A DNA stretch of 64,000 bases from Micromonospora echinospora (GTDB taxonomy: Bacteria; Actinomycetota; Actinomycetes; Mycobacteriales; Micromonosporaceae). The DNA lies in the NCBI RefSeq assembly GCF_900091495.1, contig NZ_LT607413.1, forward strand, positions 6,711,001 through 6,775,000, given 5' to 3'. Positions within the stretch are counted from its first letter, which is position 1; each line of letters begins with the position of its first letter. The notes below the pieces were generated by a model that had not been told where the DNA came from, made no database searches, and saw only the letters and a list, made by a program, of their open reading frames with translations. Position numbers and translations under genes: made by a program. Below are positions 19,602 to 28,361 of this stretch, piece by piece.

Positions 19602-20255
19602 ATGCGCAGGTACGCGTACCTCACCCTCGCCGCGACCTCGGCGCTGCTGGCCGTGCTCGCCACCGCCGGCCCGGCCGCCGCGGCGGGCAACGTGCTCACC
19701 TACGGCAGCGCGAGCGGGGCCTCGGTCGGCGTCGGTCAGACGCTGACCGCGAACCTGAAGGCCGGCACCACGGCCAACCTCTACAACTCCACGACCGGCA
19801 GCACCGGCGTGAAGTGCGCCCAGTCCACGTTCGGGGCCACGGTCACCAGCAACCCGACCGCCCCGGGCACCGCGACCGAGAACGTCGGCACGCAGACCGT
19901 CAGCAACTGCACGAGCAACGTCATCGGGGTGATCGGCGTCCGGAGCATCACCGTGAACAACCTGCCGTTCACCGCCTCGGTGACCAGCGGCAAGGTCCTC
20001 ACCATCACCGGCGGCGCGGCCGGACCGATCCAGACGACCGCCGTACTCAGCACCCTGCTCGGCACCATCACCTGCGTATACCAGGCAAACGGCAACCGCC
20101 TGGTCGGCACGGCGAACAACGCCGACATGTCCATCACCATGGTCAACCAGCCGTTCACCAAGGTCTCCGGACCCGGCACCTGCTTCCCCACCGGCTACTT
20201 CACCGTCACCTACGCCCCGGTCACCGGACCGGGCGGCACGGTGTTCGTGAACTGA
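19602..20255 (+). CDS. Secreted protein with Sec signal peptide, unknown function
   Basis: A 217-residue exported protein. The signal peptide is clear: MRRYAYLTLAATSALLAVLA followed by a TAGPAAAAG cleavage region near residue 28. The mature part is about 190 residues, rich in Thr, Ser, Gly and Val and mostly beta by pattern. It has four or so cysteines (VKCAQST, SNCTSN, ITCVYQ, GTCFPTG) that could form two disulfides. The start is supported by GGGAGAAG. A strong promoter and long leader suggest high expression. I do not recognise the family; related short secreted proteins occur next to DUF6230 genes. Confidence 0.75.
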   Translation: MRRYAYLTLAATSALLAVLATAGPAAAAGNVLTYGSASGASVGVGQTLTANLKAGTTANLYNSTTGSTGVKCAQSTFGATVTSNPTAPGTATENVGTQTVSNCTSNVIGVIGVRSITVNNLPFTASVTSGKVLTITGGAAGPIQTTAVLSTLLGTITCVYQANGNRLVGTANNADMSITMVNQPFTKVSGPGTCFPTGYFTVTYAPVTGPGGTVFVN

Positions 20256-20432
20256 CCACCCCGACCGGCCGGCGGCGCCCCCGCCGGCCACCCCGGCCCG
20301 GCCGGTGTCGACCCCAACAGGGTCGGCGCCGACCGGGCACGGGCGCGTCCACACCGGACCGGGCCGACGGGGCGGGCGACAGCCCGGCGTGACGGCCCGA
20401 TCCGAAACGGACACCGGAGAGCCACCGAACGT

Positions 20433-20458
20433 TCGACAAGTGTCGATTTCCAACGTTG
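20433..20458. promoter_or_regulatory. Dyads upstream of HxlR regulator gene
   Basis: TCGACA-AG-TGTCGA (20433-20446) is a perfect six-base dyad and CAACGTTG (20451-20458) a perfect palindrome, both within 45 bases of the regulator start. They are candidates for an autoregulatory operator overlapping the promoter. The rest of 20256-20432 shows nothing clear. Confidence 0.5.
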
Positions 20459-20477
20459 TAGTGCCTAGACTGGCCCG

Positions 20478-20879
20478 ATGCACTACCGCCTCAGTTCGGT
20501 CCAGGCGTGCTCGCTCGCCCGCGCCCTGGACGTCATCGGTGACCGATGGACGCTGCTCATCGTCCGGGACGCGCTGCAGGGCACCACCCGCTTCGACGGC
20601 TTCCTCCGCAGCCTGGGCATCTCCCGCAACATCCTGACCGACCGGCTGAACACGCTCATCGGCGTCGGCGTGCTCGACCGGGTGCCCTACCAGGACCGCC
20701 CGACCAGGCACGAGTACCACCTCACCGACCGGGGCCGGGAACTGCTCCCGGTGGTACTGGCCGTGACCCAGTGGGGCGACCGGCACCTCGCCGCCCGCCA
20801 GCAGCCGGAGCAGAGGGTCGGCCGACGGCCCGGTCCGGACGCCCGCAGCCGGTGGCGGCCCCGGGCCACTTCGTCTTGA
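20478..20879 (+). CDS. HxlR-family transcriptional regulator
   Basis: A 133-residue winged-helix protein. The HxlR signature is complete: CSLARALDVIGDRWTLLIVR at the N-terminus with the typical Cys, then TRFDGFLRSLGISRNILTDRL (recognition helix) and the wing region YQDRPTRHEYHLTDRG. The Cys may serve in redox sensing, as in HypR-type members. The C-terminal tail after about residue 105 is polar and likely disordered. No partner gene is obvious, so it may act on itself or on genes elsewhere. Confidence 0.9.
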   Translation: MHYRLSSVQACSLARALDVIGDRWTLLIVRDALQGTTRFDGFLRSLGISRNILTDRLNTLIGVGVLDRVPYQDRPTRHEYHLTDRGRELLPVVLAVTQWGDRHLAARQQPEQRVGRRPGPDARSRWRPRATSS

Positions 20880-21015
20880 CCCGGCCGGGCCGGTCGGTGG
20901 CCCGGCCCGGTCCGTCCGGGTGAACCTGAGTCCACGGGAGCCCGTCACGCAGGGCCACCCACGAACCCCGGTCAGTGGTTAGGATCCGCAGAGGGGAGAG
21001 CGGAAGAGGTCGTCG

Positions 21016-22149
21016 ATGACACCATCGGTTCCGTACCGGCTCGACCAGAGGCTGGGTTCCTGCCAGATCGGCAGCGTCTGGTCCGCGCTCGACGAGGAGC
21101 ACGGACCGCTCGCGGTGGCCGTGCTCGATCCGGGCATCGCCGCGGAACCCCGCTGGCGCAACGCCTTCGCCGCCACCACCAGCGCCCTCGGCCACGCCGA
21201 GTCCGGTGGTCAGCGCTTCGTCGCCGCCGACTTCGCGGCCACCACCCCCTGGGTCGCGTACCCCGAAGGGGAACTGTCCCTGGCCACCCGGACGTTCTCG
21301 GCGCTCGGTATGGACTACCGCCCGGCGGCGGAGGAGGGCCCCGAGGAACCGCCCGCCCCGCACGTCCGGGACACCGGTCCAGCCGTGCCCGATCCGCCCG
21401 CCACCGGGTCCGCGACCGGGGAACCGGTCGAGACCGGGCCACCCGTGACCGTTCCCGGCCAGACGCCGCCCACCACCCGCCCGACCCTGGTGATCGCGGC
21501 GGTCGTCCTGCTCGTCCTGGTCGGTGCCGGCATCCTCTTCACGGTGACCCGCTCCGGCGACGACGATCCCGGTCCGTCCCCCCGGGCCGGCGCCGGGCCG
21601 TCGTCCGCGGCGGTACCGACCTCCGCCCCGCTGAACCCCGGCCTGGAGCCGCCGGCACCGGGCAACTGGCCGGCGCAGTGGCCACGCTTCGCCGCCACCG
21701 ACCGGGTCCGCACCCTGACCGGCCTGGACGGCCTCGCCTTCCCGGTCAAGGTGCCGCTCGGGTGGCAGTGCACGCCGGCGGGCCGGGCCGAGGGTTACAC
21801 CCGCCACCAGTGCGGCGCCTCCACCGACGACGGTCCGCCCATCGGCGGTGAGCTGATCGTGCGGGACTGCCCGGTGCCGTGCACCGGCTCCCGCCAGGTG
21901 GCGATGCGCACCGCCGAGGAGGCGTGGGGTCTGCGCTGGACACGCGGTGGGCAGAGCGCGGTCTACGCCGAACGCAGCGGCCTGCTGATCGACGGCACGC
22001 CCCGGTACGTGCTGGTGGTGGTCGCCTACTGGCGCGGCGGCGAGGGCGACGTCGACCGTCAGCTGGTCCTGCGGATGACCGCTCCGCTGGACGGCGCCAA
22101 CCAGCTACGCCGGGTCGTCAACTACCTCCGGGACACCCTGGTCTTCTGA
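21016..22149 (+). CDS. Single-pass membrane protein with kinase-N-lobe-like start
   Basis: A 377-residue protein. The first 95 residues begin PYRLDQRLGSCQIGSVWSAL, resembling the glycine-rich loop strand pair of a Hanks-type Ser/Thr kinase, but no catalytic HRD or DFG motif follows, so it is not an active kinase. A Pro-rich stretch (residues 100-155) leads to one transmembrane helix at about 157-177 (LVIAAVVLLVLVGAGILF). An extracellular domain of about 180 residues follows, with four to five Cys (WQCTPAG, HQCGAS, RDCPVPCTG). The domain order copies actinobacterial PknB-type receptors, so it may be a pseudokinase sensor. Its 3' end overlaps the convergent polymerase gene by 45 bases. Confidence 0.65.
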   Translation: MTPSVPYRLDQRLGSCQIGSVWSALDEEHGPLAVAVLDPGIAAEPRWRNAFAATTSALGHAESGGQRFVAADFAATTPWVAYPEGELSLATRTFSALGMDYRPAAEEGPEEPPAPHVRDTGPAVPDPPATGSATGEPVETGPPVTVPGQTPPTTRPTLVIAAVVLLVLVGAGILFTVTRSGDDDPGPSPRAGAGPSSAAVPTSAPLNPGLEPPAPGNWPAQWPRFAATDRVRTLTGLDGLAFPVKVPLGWQCTPAGRAEGYTRHQCGASTDDGPPIGGELIVRDCPVPCTGSRQVAMRTAEEAWGLRWTRGGQSAVYAERSGLLIDGTPRYVLVVVAYWRGGEGDVDRQLVLRMTAPLDGANQLRRVVNYLRDTLVF

Positions 22150-23406
22150 GTCCCGGTCCGGCTCGCCGCGCAGGACCAGGCAGAGCGGCAACCAGCTCAG
22201 GTGGCCGGCCAGGGTGGTCGGCACGTGGGACGCCTCCAACCAGGAGACCCAGGCGAACGCGACCAGGTAGAGCATCGGCACGACGCGGCCCCGGCGGGCC
22301 ACCGACACCGCCCGCCGCCAGCAGAGACCGAGCAGCGCCACCACCGCCGCGACGACGAGCAGGCCGCCCACCACCAGCAGGTGGACCAGCAGGTTGTGCC
22401 CGTGGTTGAACGCGCCGCCGAGCGCCTCGGCCAGGCCGGGCTCCCGGTCGAAGAACTCCGGACCGTGGCCGAGCAGGGGTCGATCCCGCCAGTGGGCCAG
22501 CAGTTCGCGCCAGATCCGGCCCCGCTCGGTGAAACCGGCCGGATCGGTGGTGACCAGCGGGGTGACCACGGTGAGCGCGAGCCCGGCCGCCACCGGCAGC
22601 GACACCAGCGCCACCCACGGCCGGCGTGGCCGCCACCCACGTCGCGCGGCCACGGCCAGCATCGCCCGGGTCGCCAGGACCGCCAGGACCGCGACCTGGC
22701 TGGTGCGGGAACCGGTCCAGGCCACCGCGACGAGCATCACCGCCAGCGCCGTCCAGCGTGACGACGCGGTCCGCAACGCGAACACGAACGGCAGGCTCAG
22801 GGCCAGCACGATGCCGAGGACGTTGGAGTGCGCGTACGGGCCGGCCAGCAGGCCACCGGGGACGGTCTTGGCGCCGGCCGCCGCGCCGGTCAGCAGGGCC
22901 AGTTCCGGTCTCGCCGCCGCCAGCAGCATCGACCCCAGCGCGGTGAGCGCCCCGCACGCGCCGATGGTGGCGAGGACCCGGCGGCCGGGGCGACACACCC
23001 ACACCGCGACCGCGACCAGCGGCAGGGCCAGCGTCACCGGGCCGGGCCGCTGGTGGTTGGCCCAGCCGGCGGACGCGACCACCGCCAACGGGGCGAGCGC
23101 CACCAGGAGCCCCCACCAGCGGTCGGGACGGCCACGCCGCAGGCCGTACCCGGCGAGGACCGCCGCGAGCCCGACGACGGCCAGGGTGAGCGCGTCGCCG
23201 AGGAGCCGACCGGTGACCGGCATCAGGTCGGTACGGGTGTTGAAGCCGGGTCGGCCGCTGTCGAGCAGTTGGACGAGCGGCGGCGCCACCCCCCGCAGCC
23301 AGGCCAGAACGACCAGCAGCGCGATCCCCGCCTCGGTCTGTCGCCCCGGCTGCCGGAACGTCGCCCGCCCCAGCCCACCGGTGATCCGGTCCCGCAGCGT
23401 GGTCAC
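22105..23406 (-). CDS. O-antigen ligase/polymerase-like membrane protein (Wzy-type)
   Basis: A 433-residue polytopic membrane protein with about eleven hydrophobic segments. The large extracellular loop near residues 310-350 carries GRIWRELLAHWRDRPLLGHG and FNHGHNLLVHLLVVGG; the HN in GHNLLVH is the hallmark of the Wzy/WaaL family. It would polymerise lipid-linked repeat units or ligate them to a carrier outside the membrane. GTG at 23406 overlaps the flippase stop (GTGA), so they are coupled. It is the last gene of the six-gene exopolysaccharide operon. Confidence 0.82.
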   Translation of the reverse strand: MTTLRDRITGGLGRATFRQPGRQTEAGIALLVVLAWLRGVAPPLVQLLDSGRPGFNTRTDLMPVTGRLLGDALTLAVVGLAAVLAGYGLRRGRPDRWWGLLVALAPLAVVASAGWANHQRPGPVTLALPLVAVAVWVCRPGRRVLATIGACGALTALGSMLLAAARPELALLTGAAAGAKTVPGGLLAGPYAHSNVLGIVLALSLPFVFALRTASSRWTALAVMLVAVAWTGSRTSQVAVLAVLATRAMLAVAARRGWRPRRPWVALVSLPVAAGLALTVVTPLVTTDPAGFTERGRIWRELLAHWRDRPLLGHGPEFFDREPGLAEALGGAFNHGHNLLVHLLVVGGLLVVAAVVALLGLCWRRAVSVARRGRVVPMLYLVAFAWVSWLEASHVPTTLAGHLSWLPLCLVLRGEPDRDSEDQGVPEVVDDPA

Positions 23407-24719
23407 CGCGCACCGCTTCCGGTGTCGACCGGCGCCGGGACGCCGGGCCGTCGTCGGGCACGGAACCGGGCGCGCAGGAAGCGGAGGTCGTCGGCGTACG
23501 GGACGGTGACCGCGCGCAGCGACGGCACCCCGGGCAGGCCGACGACCGACCGGGCCGCCGACAGCACCGCCACCGCGTACCCGAGAAGGCTGGCCACGGC
23601 CGCGCCGACCGCGCCCAGCGGGGCCAGCACGACGAGCGCCACCACACCGGTGAGCGCACCGGCGACCAGGGCGGCCGAGGAGCGTCCCGCCCGACCGTGG
23701 GCGAGCAGCACCGCGCCGAGGATCTGCCCGCCGGTGTAGAGGACGGTCGCCGCGCAGAGGACGACGGTGGGCGGCACCGCCGGCGCGAACACCGCCCCGA
23801 AGACCAGGGGGACCAGCGGTCCCGCGACGGCGGCCAGGACGACGCACGCCGCCAGCGTGAGCGGCAGCGCCAGCCGGGCCACGCGCAGCGCGGCGGCGGC
23901 GTCGTCGCCGTCGGCGCGGCCCATGAGGACGGTCCGGGCGGCGGTCGCCACGACCATCGGCAGTTCGGCCACGCTCACCGCGACCGCGTAGAAGCCGAGC
24001 TCCCGGGCACCGAGCAGGGGCAGCCCGATCATCTGGTCGAGCCGGGCGGTGGCGACAGCCGCCAGCACCCCGGGCAGGCAGACCGCCGCGTACCGGGTCA
24101 GTGACCGCAGGGGCAGCGGCCCGGACGGCACCTCGCCGACCGGCGCACGACGCAGCCGGCGCAGCCCGACCGCCGTCCCCCCGGCCATCGAGGCGAGGAA
24201 GAGCAGGCCGGCGACGAAGGCGCTCAGGTCGAACGCGAGGCAGACGCCCACGAGCAGGACCGTCCGGATCACCGCCGGCACGACCTTCACCAGGTTGACG
24301 CCGCCGACGTCGGCGGCGCCGGTCAGCGCGCCGACGAGCAGGTTCGCCAGGATGTGCAGCGGAGCGAGCAGGGCCAGGACGAGGAACTGGTGGCGCTCAC
24401 CCGTCTCCCCGGCGAGGACGAGCCCGAGCACCGCCAGGAGCAGCACGCCGAGCAGGCCGAGCGGCACCGTGGCGAGCAGGGCGACCCGGGCGGCGTCCCG
24501 GCGGGAGATCCGGCGGTGCCGGAGGTGGAAGGTGAGCGCGTCCTGGAGGCCGTACGTGCCGAGCCAGCCGTAGACCACGACGGGCAGGGTCAGCGCGGCG
24601 TAGAGCCCCCGCCCCTCCGGCCCCAGCTCCCGGGACAGGACCGGGCCGACCAGGAGCCCGCTGAGCGGGACGACCAGGTTGGCGGTGGTGGCGGAGACCA
24701 GGCGTCGGGTCGACATCAC
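23403..24719 (-). CDS. Lipid-linked oligosaccharide flippase (Wzx/MOP-type)
   Basis: A 438-residue membrane protein with about twelve hydrophobic segments in the MOP flippase pattern. The N-terminal STRRLVSATTANLVVPLSG and LSRELGPEGRGLYAALTLP match polysaccharide flippases. It would move undecaprenyl-linked repeat units across the membrane for the polymerase next to it. Two ATGs in a row (24719 and 24716) are possible starts, and both overlap the end of the upstream glycosyltransferase gene. The C-terminal tail is a basic cytoplasmic extension of about 45 residues. Confidence 0.82.
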   Translation of the reverse strand: MMSTRRLVSATTANLVVPLSGLLVGPVLSRELGPEGRGLYAALTLPVVVYGWLGTYGLQDALTFHLRHRRISRRDAARVALLATVPLGLLGVLLLAVLGLVLAGETGERHQFLVLALLAPLHILANLLVGALTGAADVGGVNLVKVVPAVIRTVLLVGVCLAFDLSAFVAGLLFLASMAGGTAVGLRRLRRAPVGEVPSGPLPLRSLTRYAAVCLPGVLAAVATARLDQMIGLPLLGARELGFYAVAVSVAELPMVVATAARTVLMGRADGDDAAAALRVARLALPLTLAACVVLAAVAGPLVPLVFGAVFAPAVPPTVVLCAATVLYTGGQILGAVLLAHGRAGRSSAALVAGALTGVVALVVLAPLGAVGAAVASLLGYAVAVLSAARSVVGLPGVPSLRAVTVPYADDLRFLRARFRARRRPGVPAPVDTGSGAR

Positions 24720-26014
24720 CGCTCCGGACGGGTGTGGCGGTCGGCGGGAGCGGAACGGTCACGACCAACGGTGGAACCCGGACGGCGGTCGGCGACAGCG
24801 GAACGGTCACGGCCGGCGGCAGGACCCGGAGGAGGCTCGGACAGGTCGAGGGCGCCGCACGCGGTGAGGGAGTCGACCAGGTCCGTGGCGAACCGGTCGG
24901 CGGAAAACCGGTCCCGGACCAGCCGGACCGCCTCGGCGGCCATGGCGTCGAGATCGGCCGGGGCGGTGCCCAGGATCCGCTCGGCCAGCGCGGCGGGCGT
25001 CCCGGCGAGGCGCACGGCGGCGCTCGGCGGGACACCCTCGGCGCCGACCGGGGTGGCGAACACCGGTACGGCGTGGGCGAGCAGGGTGAGGGTCTTCAGC
25101 TTGACGCCCGCCCCGCTCCACAGTGGCACCACGGCGGCCCGACTGCGGGCGAGCACCGGCCGGAGGTCGTCGACGTAGCCGAGGACCCGCACCCCGGGGT
25201 GCCGCGCGAGGGTGGCCCGGACCGGCCCGGTGAGCCCGGAACCGACCAGGTCCAGGGTGTGTCCGGCCGCCGCCAGGCGGGGCCACCCTTCGGAGAGGAA
25301 CCGGCGCAGCCCGACCAGGTTCGGCTCGTACGCGAAACTCCCCAGCCAGACCAGCTCCCGCTCGTGCGGGTGGGGCCGGTGCCCGACCGGCAGGGCCACC
25401 GCGCTGGGCAGGACGACGTCCGCCGTCCGACCGTGGTGACGCCGCAGCCGGGCGGCCTCCTCCGCGCTGGTCACCGAGACGGTGGCGCAGCGCGACAGCA
25501 CGGTGGCCTCGAAGCGGGTGGAGATCCGGGTGAGGTAGCGGGCGCGGAGCCGGCGGACCGGGCCCGCCGCCGCCTCGACCTCCTGCCGGAGGCTGGCGGC
25601 GAGCACGTTGGCCTTGTCCCAGTGCCAGCGCAACGGGGTGTCCCGCACGTAGGCCCCGGCCGCCTCGCCGAGCGCGATGCCGACCCCCGTGCGCCGCCGC
25701 AGCTCCCCATGCAGGTCGGCGCTCCAGCGGCTGCGGACCCACGGTGGCAGCCCGGCGGCGAGGGACTCCGGGTAGCGGCCGGCCGGGCCGAACCGGTCGC
25801 ACCGGAAGGCGGTGGCGTCGAAGACCCGTACCTCGACCCCGGGGAGCATCCGACGGAGCTGGTCGACCTGCTCCGGTCGGGTGTCCGGGCGGCGCACCAC
25901 TAGCAGGGTGTGGTCGCGGACCGACGCCAGCGCCCGCAGCGCCATGAGCACCCGGACGGGGTCACCCCGGTCCTGCGGCAGCGGGAAGTACGAACAGACC
26001 ACGGTCAGTGTCAC
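24716..26014 (-). CDS. Glycosyltransferase (GT4-like) with repeat tail
   Basis: A 432-residue GT-B glycosyltransferase. It begins LTVVCSYFPLPQDRGDPVRV, the N-terminal Rossmann domain, and has the C-terminal donor-binding region with ELVWLGSFAYEPNL, VRVLGYVDDLRPVLARS and PLWSGAGVKLKTL with a Glu in VGAEGVPP. It would add a sugar to a lipid-linked intermediate in the cytoplasm. The last 45 residues hold two near copies of GRDRSA-ADR, a disordered charged tail. Its stop overlaps the flippase start. Donor and acceptor sugars are unknown. Confidence 0.82.
   Translation of the reverse strand: MTLTVVCSYFPLPQDRGDPVRVLMALRALASVRDHTLLVVRRPDTRPEQVDQLRRMLPGVEVRVFDATAFRCDRFGPAGRYPESLAAGLPPWVRSRWSADLHGELRRRTGVGIALGEAAGAYVRDTPLRWHWDKANVLAASLRQEVEAAAGPVRRLRARYLTRISTRFEATVLSRCATVSVTSAEEAARLRRHHGRTADVVLPSAVALPVGHRPHPHERELVWLGSFAYEPNLVGLRRFLSEGWPRLAAAGHTLDLVGSGLTGPVRATLARHPGVRVLGYVDDLRPVLARSRAAVVPLWSGAGVKLKTLTLLAHAVPVFATPVGAEGVPPSAAVRLAGTPAALAERILGTAPADLDAMAAEAVRLVRDRFSADRFATDLVDSLTACGALDLSEPPPGPAAGRDRSAVADRRPGSTVGRDRSAPADRHTRPER
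24738..24830 (-). repeat. Imperfect direct repeat inside glycosyltransferase 3' end
   Basis: Two copies of a unit containing GGAACGGTCACG, about 50 bases apart, encode the repeated GRDRSA tail. Copy-number variation here would alter only the C-terminal tail. Confidence 0.6.
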
Positions 26015-27192
26015 CCGGCCCCTCCCACCCGCCGGTCGACGAGCCGGGTCCAGGTGTCGACCAGCCGGTCGGCCTGCGTGGCCGGGGCGAACTCCGCACG
26101 GAGACGGGCCTGGAGGACACGGCTACGCCGCCGCGCCTCCGTCGGATCGGCGAGCACGTCCCGGACCGCGTCGGCCACCGCGGCCGGGTCGTCGGGCGGC
26201 ACCCGCCAACCGGCGTCCGGGCCGACGAGTTCCGGGATGCCGGAGAGCGCCGTGGTCACCACCGGCACGCCCCGGCCGGCCGCCTCCATCAGGAACACCG
26301 GGATGCCGTCGAGGTCGCCGTCCGGCCCCGCCCGGCAGGGCAGCACCGCGACCTCCGCGTCGAGCAGGGCGGCCATCGCCACCTCGTGCGGCACCGCGCC
26401 GTGCAGGTGGACGGTCCCGGCCAGGCCGTACCGCCGCACCTGCCGGCGTACCTCGGCGCGCAGCGGCCCGTCGCCGTAGACGTCGTAGCGGAGGTCGTGA
26501 CCGGCGGCGACGAGGCGGGCGACCGCGTCGACGGCGGTCGGGACGCCCTTCTTGGCCACCAGGCGGGCGACGGTGACCAGCCGCGCCGGGCCGGGAGCCG
26601 GGGGTGGGCGCTCCCGGTCGGGGTCGACGGTCCGGCCGTCGTGGGCGGCCCGCACGATCCGGTGCGGGACCGTCGCCATCGGCACTCCCCCGGCGGCCAG
26701 CTGCGCCACCGAGGCGGCGGAGACGACGAAGAGGTGGTCGAGCCGGGACAGCCGGCGGCGCAGCGCCGCCGGGTTCGGTTCCCGGAGGAAGTCGGCCGCG
26801 TGGGCGGTGGCGGTGACCGGCCGGTCCAGCCGACGGGCGAGCAGCAGGGCGACCGCGGTGGGCAGGTTGACGAAGTGCGCGTGCAGCACGTCCGGACGGA
26901 ACCGCGCCACCGGCCCGGCCAGGCCGGCCGCGCCGGCGCAGGCGAGCACCCCGCGCGGCAGGGAACGGGCGCCGAGGACGCGCAGGTCGGCCGGGAGACC
27001 ACCGGGTCGGCGTAGCAGCCGGCCGGCGGCCCGCCGCAGGTCGGCGACCCGGCCGCCGCCCGGCCCGACCGGGAAGACCTCGACGGTCGCTCCGGTCGCC
27101 CGGACCGCCCGCACCTCGGCGGGGACGAAGGTCTCGCTGGGGCCGGGCGGATGGGCGAGCACGTACGCGACCCGCAGGCGACGCCCGTTCAC
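26011..27192 (-). CDS. Glycosyltransferase family 4 protein
   Basis: A 393-residue GT4-type enzyme. The N-terminal domain opens LRVAYVLAHPPGPSETFVPAE, where the SETFV segment is typical of exopolysaccharide glycosyltransferases, and has DVLHAHFVN. The C-terminal domain has LVTVARLVAKKGVPTAVDA, then YDVYGDGPLR and the donor-binding GIPVFLMEAAGRGVPVV with the EX7E-type glutamates partly kept. GTG at 27192 overlaps the stop of the preceding gene (GTGA), so it is coupled. It assembles part of the surface polysaccharide repeat unit; the sugar is unknown. Confidence 0.87.
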   Translation of the reverse strand: MNGRRLRVAYVLAHPPGPSETFVPAEVRAVRATGATVEVFPVGPGGGRVADLRRAAGRLLRRPGGLPADLRVLGARSLPRGVLACAGAAGLAGPVARFRPDVLHAHFVNLPTAVALLLARRLDRPVTATAHAADFLREPNPAALRRRLSRLDHLFVVSAASVAQLAAGGVPMATVPHRIVRAAHDGRTVDPDRERPPPAPGPARLVTVARLVAKKGVPTAVDAVARLVAAGHDLRYDVYGDGPLRAEVRRQVRRYGLAGTVHLHGAVPHEVAMAALLDAEVAVLPCRAGPDGDLDGIPVFLMEAAGRGVPVVTTALSGIPELVGPDAGWRVPPDDPAAVADAVRDVLADPTEARRRSRVLQARLRAEFAPATQADRLVDTWTRLVDRRVGGAG

Positions 27193-28361
27193 CGGGCCGG
27201 CCCCGGCCGGTGTGCCCGCCGTACGGCGTCGAAGAACTCGCCGTGCCGGGCGACGCACTCCGGGTCGGAGAGCAGCCCGGGGGTACCGGCGGCAGCGGCG
27301 GCCAGCTCGATCCGGAGCCGGTGCGAGGCGACCAGGCGGCGCAGGGCCCCGGCGAGCGCCTCGGGTCGGCCGGGTGGGACCAGCAGGCCGTTGACGCCGG
27401 AGCGGATCCACTCCCCCGGCCCGCCCCCCTCGGTGGCGATCACCGGCTTGGCCCGGGCCAGTCCCTGCAACACGGTCTGCCCCAGCGCCTCGGGGCCGAG
27501 CGAGGCGTGGACCAGGATGTCGATCGAGTCGAGGACGGCGGAGACGTCGTCGACGTGCCCGAGGAAGTGCACCCGGTCGGCGACACCCAGCCGGGTGGCC
27601 AGCGCCCGCAGCTCCGCCTCGTACGCCGCCTCACCGAACAGCGGGGCCCCGCAGAGGTACGCCTGCACGTCGGAGTCGGGCAGCGCGGCGGCGAACGCCT
27701 GGAGGAAGACGTGCTGGCCTTTCCAGGGTTGCAGCCGGCCCACCATGCCCACCGCCCGGACCACCGGTCGGACCCGGGGCCGGAGCACCCGCTCCCCGAT
27801 GCCGATCGGGCTCTGCAACACCACCCGGTGGGCCGGCACGCGGGGCCGCCCCATCACGCTGGCGAGGGTGAACCGGGAGTTCGCGACGAGCCCGTCGGCG
27901 TGCCGCAGGGCGAGCCGGGTGAACGCCGGCAACCCGAGCGGTCCCAGGGTCTCGGCGTTCACCGGCCCCCGGAGGTGCACGACGAGGGGGCGACGGTGGC
28001 GACGGTCGGCGAGGGCGCAAATGATCGCGGCGGCGGCCGTGTTGGCGTGCACGAGGTCGGCGTCGCGGAACAGTGGGCTGCGGCGCAGGACACCGGCCCC
28101 GGCCCGTAACGCCGCCAGGTAGCGCGCCGCCAGCAGCGGGGCCCGGCTGCGGGTGCCTCCGGTGGGCAGCGCGGGCAGGTCCTCGGCGACCGTGACGTCG
28201 GTGCCCCGCAGGTGGTCGAACGCGCCGCCGCCCGGTGGGGCGTGCAGCGCCGCCCGCCAGGGCCGGTCCCGCCCGACCAGGCGGGCCAGGGCCAGTTCCG
28301 CCCCACCGGGTTGGGAGGTGTGGCTGACGTGCAGCACCCGTGGCGGTTCAGTCGCACTCAT
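27189..28361 (-). CDS. Glycosyltransferase family 4 protein
   Basis: A 390-residue GT4-type enzyme. The N-terminal LHVSHTSQPGGAELALARLV is the acceptor-domain glycine loop. The C-terminal domain has VGMVGRLQPWKGQHVFLQAF with the Arg/Lys phosphate contacts, YLCGAPLFGE, VHFLGHVDDV, and ASLGPEALGQTVLQGLARAKPVI with the EX7E-like motif partly altered (Glu-Gln). Third of four tandem transferases. Its ATG overlaps the 3' end of the first transferase by 14 bases. Confidence 0.87.
   Translation of the reverse strand: MSATEPPRVLHVSHTSQPGGAELALARLVGRDRPWRAALHAPPGGGAFDHLRGTDVTVAEDLPALPTGGTRSRAPLLAARYLAALRAGAGVLRRSPLFRDADLVHANTAAAAIICALADRRHRRPLVVHLRGPVNAETLGPLGLPAFTRLALRHADGLVANSRFTLASVMGRPRVPAHRVVLQSPIGIGERVLRPRVRPVVRAVGMVGRLQPWKGQHVFLQAFAAALPDSDVQAYLCGAPLFGEAAYEAELRALATRLGVADRVHFLGHVDDVSAVLDSIDILVHASLGPEALGQTVLQGLARAKPVIATEGGGPGEWIRSGVNGLLVPPGRPEALAGALRRLVASHRLRIELAAAAAGTPGLLSDPECVARHGEFFDAVRRAHRPGPAR

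Noticed and set aside
24738..24830. Direct repeats as a possible CRISPR array
   Set aside because: Only two imperfect copies inside a coding frame, no spacers of constant length and no cas genes.
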